NCBI GenBank assembly: GCA_015680635.1
Contig: JAABOA010001045.1
Span: forward strand, 1-10,021
Source: Lunasporangiospora selenospora
Lineage: Eukaryota; Mortierellomycota; Mortierellomycetes; Mortierellales; Mortierellaceae
Direction: 5' to 3'
DNA length: 10,021 bases
Part shown: in pieces, positions 1 to 6,625 of the stretch
Numbering within the stretch: the stretch's first letter is position 1
Layout: the number at the start of each line of letters is the position of its first letter
The notes under the pieces: generated by a model
The model's database searches: none
The model's input: only the letters and a program-made list of their open reading frames with translations
Told to the model about the DNA's origin: nothing
Translations under genes and position numbers: made by a program

Positions 1-68
1 GGCCCCGACACCTCACTCCACCCAAGAAGATCATTCTCTCTCCACCCTTGTCCTCACACGCAGGCTCT

Positions 69-1895
69 ATGGCTCTGGATATCGACGAGGAGAACTGGGT
101 TGACTTTGAGCCTCCTCAGTCCGCTTTGAACAGGTCCGGCTACCCTAGCTCGCCCACTTCAGCTGGCGGACTTGCGGGAGCTGCACTCCGACGTAGCGCC
201 CACAACAACATGATGCTCACCCGGTCTCGACAGGATATGGAGAAGCTCACTGCACTCGAAGACTTGAACTCGCAACTTCAGGGCAAGGTCGATGCAATCA
301 CAAAGGAGATGAAGCAGGGTCGGCGCCAGGCGTTTAAACGACACCGCAAGGCAGAGAAAGAGCTCAAAATAGGCAAGGATGAACTGGACAGAACACAAGT
401 CAAAGTTACGGATCTTGAGGAACAAAATTATCGGCTAATTGAAGCAAGTCGACAGATCCGGATGAGACGAATCCAGCTGCAGAAGCAATTGCCAGCCCCA
501 GGATCGATCCCGGGATCAACTATGGCTACAATTGCTGCCGAGATGATGGGCGATGATATGACGATCCAGGAGATGCTTGCTGAAGATGTCAGGATCTTTG
601 AGGAACTCAAGGAACGTCTGCAGTCCCTGGAGCGTAAAAACCTGTCGCTACAACAACAAAAGTCTGAGGCAGACAAGAAGACGATTCAGATGGCTCAGGA
701 ACTCAATGAGATGCAGGAGGCCCATGAAATGTTGGTTGTGAGACTGACAGAGATGTCCGAGGTACAGTCTGCTTACTTAGAGCAGTCGATGCACGTCAAG
801 GAGCTCGAGCACAACATTCAGGAGCTTCAGAACCAGGTCAGCACCATGTCCTCGAGAATGTCCCAGCTAAACTCGCCTCTGATGTCGCCTTCAGAGCCCT
901 CTTCGCCCATTCAGAGCCATTGGCGACAAGAGGACGCTGAGCTAAAGACGCTCAAGACCATCTTGCATGGCACCAGTCCCCAGCCAATGGCACTGCGATC
1001 GCCCAGACTCAGAAGCCACCGCCGACCTAAACGCACGCTTTTAGCAGAGTTGGAGAGTGAATGGTTCCGCCAGACCTCGTTCTTTGGCCCACCCCAGCAG
1101 GCACAGCTCCCGGGGGCAATCGAGCTCCCTGGTGTGCCCAAGTCGCCCAAGGCCCTGCGGGATCGTCGACACGAATCAGATGCGGAACTTTTCTCAGACG
1201 ATGCCAGTGGAAAAGTCAAGGGCTGGCAGGCTCATATCCGGGATATGGGCGAGGATGAGGCATGCGAGTCGTCAAGTTGTATCCGCAAACGACGTCATCA
1301 TCGTATCAAGTATCCTGGCGCTGGCAGCGCCAGTGACACGGACTGTGGTCATACTAGCGGCATGCTCAGTGGCGATGGTGGCGACAGTGATGTGGAAGAG
1401 TTCCATCGTCTCTCCCACCCTCACTCCCCCCATACCCATCTTTCTCTTCCTCACCATCAGCACTTTCCACGCAAGCGACGGTCATCAGGCGAATCGGGTC
1501 TCGATCTGGACGATGACTCGATTTCCGACTGCTCGGATCCACACCATTTGCATCACGAGCGACCCTCGACACCAGGATGTTGCTGTCATCACTATAACGA
1601 CTACGACAGCTACACTAGCTACGACTCTGAAGTGGATGATTTGGATGAAGAAGAGAATGTCGAAGGCTGGGCGCACTTTGTGGATTATGATGTGTCGATG
1701 CAAGGCTATGACAAGTACCGTGATGGATACTATGTCTACCGTCGTCGCCGTGGCATCATTGGAATGGTCCAGGGCGTTATTCTCTTGTTCCGACTTTTCT
1801 GGAGATGGTGCAGGTTCTTGTTCATCTTGTCGACAGCTTTGGGACTGGCCATTTATCGTGGACCAGATGCCCTGCTCACAGATGGACACTACTAA
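69..1895 (+). CDS. Long coiled-coil protein with hydrophobic C-terminal anchor, function unknown
   Basis: From the ATG at 69 the product is 608 aa, in one exon. Seen in order: an acidic N-terminus (ALDIDEENWVDFEPP); heptad-rich coiled coil at about 58-140 and 172-266; a Ser/Pro-rich stretch around 270-300; a basic patch followed by TLLAELESEW (323-332); a long low-complexity region rich in His, Asp and Ser with a CCCHH cluster; an aromatic and Arg-rich stretch (YVYRRRR); then a hydrophobic segment at about 562-596 and a tail of about 12 residues. This layout fits a tail-anchored membrane protein with a cytosolic rod. I do not recognise the family; a golgin-like tether or a motor adaptor are possibilities. 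The start is uncertain. The frame stays open to the left edge, and a pyrimidine-rich run ending in CAG at 61-63 could be a splice acceptor, so an upstream exon or longer N-terminus may be missing. The coding frame is clear; the function is not. Confidence 0.85.
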   Translation: MALDIDEENWVDFEPPQSALNRSGYPSSPTSAGGLAGAALRRSAHNNMMLTRSRQDMEKLTALEDLNSQLQGKVDAITKEMKQGRRQAFKRHRKAEKELKIGKDELDRTQVKVTDLEEQNYRLIEASRQIRMRRIQLQKQLPAPGSIPGSTMATIAAEMMGDDMTIQEMLAEDVRIFEELKERLQSLERKNLSLQQQKSEADKKTIQMAQELNEMQEAHEMLVVRLTEMSEVQSAYLEQSMHVKELEHNIQELQNQVSTMSSRMSQLNSPLMSPSEPSSPIQSHWRQEDAELKTLKTILHGTSPQPMALRSPRLRSHRRPKRTLLAELESEWFRQTSFFGPPQQAQLPGAIELPGVPKSPKALRDRRHESDAELFSDDASGKVKGWQAHIRDMGEDEACESSSCIRKRRHHRIKYPGAGSASDTDCGHTSGMLSGDGGDSDVEEFHRLSHPHSPHTHLSLPHHQHFPRKRRSSGESGLDLDDDSISDCSDPHHLHHERPSTPGCCCHHYNDYDSYTSYDSEVDDLDEEENVEGWAHFVDYDVSMQGYDKYRDGYYVYRRRRGIIGMVQGVILLFRLFWRWCRFLFILSTALGLAIYRGPDALLTDGHY

Positions 1896-2672
1896 GCAGC
1901 GACATTGGGTCCCTGGGACCATTTCCTCCGCTTGCTCTATTCCTCACTATACCCACACTTGTCCACATTTGATTTTCTGCGCGGCTCTGCAATTCCATTT
2001 TTCTTTTTTGTCATTGGCCCTAATCTCCTTTCCCGCCTCATTGTCGCCTTGTCGACCCCATGTAGTTTTCTGTTCCTCTTGATTTTCTTGTTTTATTATT
2101 CATTTATTTATTTTTTTTCGCATATCAATACCTCCGTCCACTCGATCTCAAGCAATGATGAATCGACAGGAAACAAAAAAAAACGAAAAATGACACAAAA
2201 AAAAAAAAAAAAAACTCGACCCCTATTCCTGTCCTATGATCAGCCCAATAGAGCGCCAACCTACGCGTCAGAGTCTCTCCTCTTCCTCTTCCCTCTCCCC
2301 ATTGAGAAAAAGAAAAAAAAAAGTACATCCAAGGCCAATGGTCTTTTCCAAAAATCCTTGGCTCTCCTCGCGTTATTCTTTTCTGGCATCTCTTCTAATG
2401 AAACCATCCTTCGTAACGACCTTTCCCCCGCTTCTCGCTGTATAGTGTTGCTGTTTTCTTTGCTACATTCACTTTTCTTTTTACCACAGGAACAAAAAAT
2501 ATGAACATCAAAATAAAACAGGCTTTTTTTTTGGAATGAAAGTACATTATTAGAGGCAACACTAAGAGAAAAATAGACAATATAAAATATGTGCGACCGA
2601 TATATCGAGGTAGAGGGGAAAGTATAGTGGGAATGGGAGAGTGAGGGAGAGAGCGAGAGAGATTGGGTCGCT
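1896..2672. other. Convergent 3' spacer, T/A-rich, no gene seen
   Basis: This spacer lies between the stop codons of two convergent genes and presumably holds both 3' UTRs. It contains T-rich runs with repeated TTATT around 2090-2120, an A18 homopolymer at 2197-2214, several purine- or pyrimidine-rich stretches, and a plus-strand AATAAA at 2512-2517. That signal would give the coiled-coil gene an unusually long 3' UTR of about 620 nt, so an earlier non-canonical poly(A) site is as likely. Read on the minus strand, the TTTATT motifs near 2092-2111 become AATAAA, which could serve the thioredoxin-fold gene. The open frames across this stretch are low-complexity Phe/Leu/Ser and Lys runs without homology I recognise, so I do not call genes here. 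Confidence 0.6.
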
Positions 2673-2990
2673 TTATGCCTTCTTGGTCGATCTCTTCTTG
2701 GATGTCGTCTTGGTAGTCTTGGAAGAGGAAGTGGTGGCAGCAACAGTCTCCTTGGTCGTGGTCGCCTTCAAGGTACCGTCTGCGTTCAAGTGAGCGTACT
2801 TGGAAGGATCGCTCGAGTAGTTGGAGCCACCCGAGAAGAACGAAAAGACAGCACCCGACATGGAACCAGCAATGATCAAGACCATCCATCTGGGCATCCA
2901 GGACGTGTACTGACCAACCCACTCCATACCATCTGCATACTTTTCGAACCACGAAGCGCTATTGAATTAACATCACCAGAACATATGACC

Positions 2991-3028
<38 letters not shown>

Positions 3029-4096
3029 GATAATGATGAGTAACGGGAGCCCATGTGAATATATTATACATCGCACAAAAGGTTTGTCTCGAGATCGTAA
3101 GCGTCTTCGAGATTGAGAGAAAAGAAGCTTTTGGGTCACAAAGAAAACTCCGACGACGAAGAAACTTACATAGTGGAGTAAGGGCCCATGAGGCCGCCCA
3201 TGATGGGATAATACTGGTATTCTTCCTCTTCGATAAAGTTGACCAAGAACTGAGTATCGTTCCTAATGTATGGGATCTGACGGACTGAGGAGAGAAGGAA
3301 AGACATTGGTCAGTACTCACCAAATGCAGGACTAGGAGAGAAAAAGACCAAGGGGGTTTTTTTGGATGAACCAACAGTTTTTTGTTTTTTGTTTTTTCTT
3401 ACACTCTCCATCCTTAGCGTGGATAACATAGGGAAGACGAGCAGGGACAAAGAAGCGGGCCGAGAGACGAGAATTTTCTTCAACCCAAACAGCTCCAAAC
3501 TTTGCGTTGGACTGATCCTTTAGCTTCTCGGCAGCCTCCATGAGAGTGGGGTAGTAGTCGATGCAAGCTGGGCTTTGGAAAGAGCAACTAAGAGGAAAGA
3601 AGAAAGGATTGTGTCAGCGCCACAATGGCAAAAAAGCACGATCGACAACCATAATCTTGAGTCGGACCACAAAATGAGAAGTAATGAGGGGAGGTGGAAG
3701 AAAGAGGGATACTTACAAGGTGACGATCCACTCGTCATTAAAGATGGATTCGCGAAAGTTGGCATCAGTGACATTCTGGACAAATTCCTGAGTATCGTCC
3801 AGGACCAAAGGTGGGAACTCTTCTCCACCGATGAGCATGGCCTTGACTGTCTTATAGAGACCACTCAGACCCCTGTATTCTGGACGGAGGTACGAGTTGG
3901 ACTCGTCTTCAACAGCTGGTGGAGGTGTTCCTGCAGCTTCCTGTGCCTTTGCATCTGCTTCTGCCTTTGCCTGTACATGCTGGGGTCCTGGGCCGAGTGG
4001 ATCCTCATCAGGGCCGTATTGGGCAAGGGCCGGGGCCGCGCAAAGGGCCAATGCACCAACGATGGCGATGAGTGAGTACTTGTTGAGAAACTTCAT
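2673..4096 (-). CDS. Thioredoxin-fold single-pass ER membrane protein, SPAC active-site variant
   Basis: Four exons read on the minus strand: 4096-3717, 3587-3403, 3284-3170 and 2958-2673. All junctions are GT-AG and the phases match, giving 321 aa. Residues 1-25 form a signal peptide (hydrophobic core, cleavage after ALA). A thioredoxin-like domain follows: the strand WIVTF, then C128 and SPAC at 132-135 where CGHC normally sits, and later a ROLE-typical cis-proline site in ARLPYV followed by KDGE. A transmembrane helix spans about 250-269, and a Ser/Thr/Lys-rich tail ends KKRSTKKA. Sequons NVT, NDT and NYS are present. The topology suggests a lumenal thioredoxin domain and a cytosolic tail, as in TMX-type proteins. 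With the first catalytic Cys replaced by Ser, a chaperone or monothiol role is likelier than classic dithiol oxidoreduction. Intron 1 and intron 2 have CTGAC branch-like sites; intron 3 carries a (CT)16 tract. Gene structure is strong; the substrate is unknown. Confidence 0.88.
2994..3025. repeat. (AG)16 microsatellite in intron 3
   Basis: Sixteen uninterrupted AG units on the plus strand, read as (CT)16 in the sense direction of the thioredoxin-fold gene. The tract lies in the 211-nt third intron and ends about 35 nt before the acceptor at 2959, so it may work as a long polypyrimidine tract. Length polymorphism is expected for such a tract. Confidence 0.95.
3377..3397. repeat. (GTTTTTT)3 tandem repeat in intron 2
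   Basis: Three exact 7-nt units on the plus strand, read as an A-rich run immediately after the GTAAGA donor of intron 2 (3402-3285) in the sense direction. It is probably simple low-complexity intron sequence. Confidence 0.85.
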
Positions 4097-4221
4097 GGAG
4101 GAGTTTTATAAGAGGAGAAAGATGAGAAGAGACTTGATCCTGCAGGGGCTTGAATGGTCTTGATGGATGGACCTGACTGTGATGAAGAGGCAGGGGGTTG
4201 ATGAGATGGGGATTCGGTCGT

Positions 4222-4278
4222 GGGAGAGAGAGAAGTGAGGGAGAGAGAAAGAGAGAAAGAAAAGAGAAGCGAAAAGAG
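4222..4278. repeat. GA-rich imperfect tract
   Basis: An almost pure purine stretch on the plus strand, built of GAGA units with AAG interruptions. In the sense direction of the thioredoxin-fold gene it is a CT-rich tract between the putative ATATAA box and the start codon, so it probably lies near the transcription start or in the 5' leader. Confidence 0.85.
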
Positions 4279-4386
4279 TGGGCGTTGGACGGTTATATGA
4301 GAGAGGAGGAGGGTGTCGAGGTGATAATGAACCGCGTGCTCTATTGGTTGTCTCTTGCTTTCGTGGCACGCTTCTCTCTTCTTCTG

Positions 4387-4392
<6 letters not shown>

Positions 4393-4420
<28 letters not shown>
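4393..4420. repeat. (TC)14 microsatellite
   Basis: Fourteen uninterrupted TC units on the plus strand in the divergent intergenic region, upstream of both genes. It is complementary in kind to the GA-rich tract about 115 bp to its left. Confidence 0.95.
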
Positions 4421-4425
<5 letters not shown>

Positions 4426-4613
4426 GGACAAGAGCCCTCTTTGCCGCGCGGACATGAGGGTGCTGGTCTGGCCCAGCCAACCAAAGGCTATTAGCCCTGA
4501 TGGGAAAATCAAGCTTGTGTCCTGTTCCATCTCTCTTCTTCTCCGAGCCAGAGAGAATACAAGAGAGACGAGAGCCGCATCACCAAAGAAGCGAGGTCGC
4601 ATGCTTGCCCAAC

Positions 4614-4635
4614 CCTATTGCCAGGACCCAATAGG
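4614..4635. repeat. 7-bp inverted repeat containing a CCAAT box
   Basis: CCTATTG (4614-4620) and CAATAGG (4629-4635) are perfect inverse complements separated by 8 nt. The right arm overlaps the plus-strand CCAAT at 4628-4632, about 250 nt upstream of the RCC1-like gene. It could be a palindromic binding site or chance. Confidence 0.4.
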
Positions 4636-4809
4636 AAGCAGTTCCTGGTTCTCTGGAAGCCGAGAGAATAGGGACCAAGGATGAGATAGGGGAAGAACCA
4701 TTCAAAGAAGCACACAACAACTCCTCCTCCTCCCCCAAAAAACCACGGAGAACAGTGAACAAGTGACTCGTTTCTTGTCACGCTTAGCCCCATTCTCTTT
4801 CTCTCTCGA

Positions 4810-4890
4810 ATGCCACTCCTCTGTTGCTGTTGCTGTTGCTGCATGACCATCCTTGTCCCTCCAAAAGAATCGCACAAGGGAGAGCAATGA
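4810..4890 (+). CDS. 26-codon uORF overlapping the RCC1-like start codon (ATGA)
   Basis: An ATG at 4810 opens a 26-codon frame starting MPLL followed by seven cysteines encoded by alternating TGT/TGC. A second in-frame ATG is at 4843. The frame stops at TGA 4888-4890, which shares bases with the main ATG at 4887-4889, giving an ATGA overlap. The -3 base is C at the first ATG and T at the second, both weak contexts, so scanning ribosomes could bypass them; the main ATG has G at -3. This geometry suits leaky scanning or termination-reinitiation control of the downstream gene. Whether it matters depends on the transcription start lying upstream of 4810, which the sequence alone does not show. 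The Cys run results from a CTGTTG repeat, so its presence may be incidental. Confidence 0.4.
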   Translation: MPLLCCCCCCCMTILVPPKESHKGEQ

Positions 4891-6497
4891 GACTCTATGC
4901 ATTTGGATCGAACGGGAATGGCCAGCTCGGGATCGGATCCGACGAGGACACATCGACTCCACAGTCTGTTCTCAACCTGCCCTCCAACGTCTCATCTTCA
5001 TCAAAGGACGCCGCCCAGCGGTACCATCATCATCATCATGTGTTTGCTGCAGGAGGCAATCACACAGCAATCATCACTGCACAGGACCGACAGCTGCTCA
5101 TGACAGGCTCCAACAAGGACTGCGAAACCTTACTACAGAAACCTTCACAAGAATTCCGTGCCTTGGACTCGTCCTTACCCCACGACTTGCTCAACACCCG
5201 TTGGAGATCGGTAGCCTGCGGATGGGCGTTTACGATCGCAGTGACAGAAACAGCCGACAATAACAGCACAGCCAGGACAGAGTTGCCTACCCAATCTCCT
5301 CCAAAACCCATAAACCACGTCTTTGCCTGGGGCTCAGGCGCATTTGGCGAACTAGGACTTGGAAAGGCGACCACAAAGACTGGTCCAAGAGCAATTGCGA
5401 TCCAGACAGGAGCACTGGATCCAAGTACTTGGAATTCTATCGATCAACTAGAAGTTATCAAGGTTGCTGCAGGTCTCCGGCACGTCCTAATGTTGGTCAA
5501 GGAAAAGGTTGTCCGTTCAGAGAACGCTCATGAACAGGAACAGGAACAGGAACAGAACTCTTCTCAGTATCTCTCTGGACAGACGTCAAGGACCATCCTC
5601 TTGGGGTGGGGTAACAATCGTCAAGGGCAGTTGGGGGTATTGGAGAGACCGGGTCATCAGGATGGAAAACAACTTCCATGGACAGAAAAGGAACTACGAG
5701 GCAAGTTTACGGAACCGACTCGACTGAGGATTCATCATTGCGCAGATCCAACAACAAAGATGCAATCCAAGAGACAACTCCCCGAAATAGTGGACATGGC
5801 CTGTGGGCAACATCATTCGCTTATCCTATTTTCGGATGGTACTGTCTATGCATCGGGATTGAACAAGTATTCTCAACTAGGACCCTCGTTCTCTGATCTT
5901 GAGACTGCTACCGCCACTACATCCACTGACAAGGAAAAAAAAGCTCGACAAGGTTTTAGAATTGGGTTTGAAAGAATTGTTGGGTTACCGCCTGTGGACA
6001 CCATCTCTTGTGGTTGGAACCATAATGCGGCCATGAATATGAAACTCGATCCAACGACGATCTATCTCTGGGGCAGGGATGACCATGGTCAGTTGGGAGG
6101 CGGTCTTGCTCTTCAGATGGTCAATGCTGGCGGTAAGAGTATTCCAACAGGGATCGTCCAGGTCCGACTTGGACACTCATCCTCAAACAGTGACCAGAAC
6201 AATGAACAAGACTCGTCAAACAAAGAGGTTGTCTCTTTTAGCTGTGGATCTGAGCACATGCTGGCCATGACACGCTCGGGTGATTGCTATGCCTGGGGGT
6301 GGAATGAGCATGGTAATTGCGGTGATGGTGCTGAGGAAACAGTCGATGTAAACATGGTTGAAAGTGAGCCGGATTTGAAGGATGTTCATCAGCCTCGCAA
6401 GGTCAAGTTGCCGCTAGAAACTCTTTCGGCCGTCGGTTCTGATTCCAAGTCTGGAAGGGTGATGGGCGGGTATGGGTCGTCGTGGGCTTGGTGCTAA
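4887..6497 (+). CDS. RCC1-repeat beta-propeller protein, Kti13/Ats1-like
   Basis: Intronless, 536 aa. The start was chosen because the first RCC1 repeat begins directly at it (MRLYAFGSNGNGQLGIG) and the in-frame codons upstream contain no ATG. RCC1 blade signatures recur: VFAWGSGAFGELGLG from 145, LLGWGNNRQGQLG from 238, VDMACGQHHSLIL from 302 with YASGLNKYSQLG, ISCGWNHN from 373, IYLWGRDDHGQLG from 392, and CYAWGWNEHGNCG ending at 479. The first repeat with its DEDTSTPQ continuation, the WGWxEHGNCG motif and a C-terminus ending in GGYGSSWAWC resemble yeast Kti13/Ats1. That protein partners Kti11/Dph3 in diphthamide synthesis on eEF2 and in Elongator-dependent tRNA wobble-uridine modification. 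At 536 aa it is much longer than yeast Ats1 (about 333 aa); low-complexity insertions such as the EQEQEQEQ stretch and a His5 run account for part of this. A generic RCC1-family protein is the alternative. The family is near certain; the ortholog call is likely. Confidence 0.9.
   Translation: MRLYAFGSNGNGQLGIGSDEDTSTPQSVLNLPSNVSSSSKDAAQRYHHHHHVFAAGGNHTAIITAQDRQLLMTGSNKDCETLLQKPSQEFRALDSSLPHDLLNTRWRSVACGWAFTIAVTETADNNSTARTELPTQSPPKPINHVFAWGSGAFGELGLGKATTKTGPRAIAIQTGALDPSTWNSIDQLEVIKVAAGLRHVLMLVKEKVVRSENAHEQEQEQEQNSSQYLSGQTSRTILLGWGNNRQGQLGVLERPGHQDGKQLPWTEKELRGKFTEPTRLRIHHCADPTTKMQSKRQLPEIVDMACGQHHSLILFSDGTVYASGLNKYSQLGPSFSDLETATATTSTDKEKKARQGFRIGFERIVGLPPVDTISCGWNHNAAMNMKLDPTTIYLWGRDDHGQLGGGLALQMVNAGGKSIPTGIVQVRLGHSSSNSDQNNEQDSSNKEVVSFSCGSEHMLAMTRSGDCYAWGWNEHGNCGDGAEETVDVNMVESEPDLKDVHQPRKVKLPLETLSAVGSDSKSGRVMGGYGSSWAWC
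5532..5555 (+). repeat. (GAACAG)4 hexanucleotide repeat in coding sequence
   Basis: Four exact GAACAG units inside the RCC1-like gene encode alternating Glu and Gln. The repeat sits in an insertion between propeller blades, a region where length change would be tolerated, and it keeps the frame because the unit is six bases. Confidence 0.95.
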
Positions 6498-6601
6498 AGG
6501 GGGCGAAGAATTGAACTGTTGTCCCATTTGTCAAATCACAGGTCCTTTTTTTTCGTATCGAGGAAGGAATGGAGTGAAAACTTGTTTAATAATATATACA
6601 A

Positions 6602-6607
6602 AATAAA
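6602..6607 (+). terminator. Putative poly(A) signal of the RCC1-like gene
   Basis: AATAAA lies 105 nt after the RCC1-like stop codon and follows an AT-rich stretch (TTAATAATATATAC). Cleavage 10-30 nt downstream would fall at about 6617-6637, at or inside the last codons of the convergent dioxygenase gene, so the two transcripts probably overlap at their 3' ends. Confidence 0.5.
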
Positions 6608-6625
6608 AGGGTAAAAAGAGCTGGC

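Larger units (their letters stand above)
4097..4886. promoter_or_regulatory. Divergent promoter region between thioredoxin-fold and RCC1-like genes
   Basis: The start codons of two divergent genes are 790 bp apart. On the minus strand, CCAAT (4347-4343) lies about 50 bp upstream of ATATAA (4298-4293), which lies about 200 nt before the thioredoxin-fold gene's ATG; this is a credible CCAAT/TATA module. On the plus strand, a CCAAT at 4628-4632 is about 255 nt before the RCC1-like gene's ATG, and no TATA box is evident there. A GA-rich tract (about 4222-4278) and a (TC)14 tract (4393-4420) lie inside. The leader of the minus-strand gene is pyrimidine-rich and contains no upstream ATG between 4097 and about 4300. 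Element assignments come from motif and spacing only. Confidence 0.55.

Noticed and set aside
1057-2082. A 341-codon open frame on the plus strand overlapping the coiled-coil gene
   Set aside because: It begins at GTG, has no domain I recognise, lies mostly inside a well-supported coding frame and reads as its shifted frame. Its length is probably due to codon bias.
1905-2504. A 199-codon plus-strand frame in the 3' spacer
   Set aside because: The translation is low-complexity Phe/Leu/Ser and Lys runs from T-rich and A-rich DNA, and it looks like untranslated sequence.
2959-3169. Box C/D snoRNA in intron 3 of the thioredoxin-fold gene
   Set aside because: A TGATG-like motif is present, but no RTGATGA/CTGA pair with terminal stem exists on the sense strand.
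4087-4112. TATAAAA close to the thioredoxin-fold start codon (minus strand)
   Set aside because: It lies only about 10 nt before the ATG, too near to place a transcription start; the ATATAA further upstream is a better candidate.
4321-4370. Possible ER stress element (CCAAT with nearby CCACG) upstream of the thioredoxin-fold gene
   Set aside because: The order and spacing do not match CCAAT-N9-CCACG or the ERSE-II arrangement on either strand.
4093-4602. Minus-strand frame of 169 codons upstream of the thioredoxin-fold gene
   Set aside because: Arg/Glu and Ser/Leu repeats arise from the GA/CT tracts; the sequence is promoter and leader for the real genes.
4824-4886. In-frame N-terminal extension of the RCC1-like protein (Leu run from TTG/CTG repeats)
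   Set aside because: It has no ATG, and the first RCC1 repeat starts right at the ATG 4887, so the extension would be non-family sequence.
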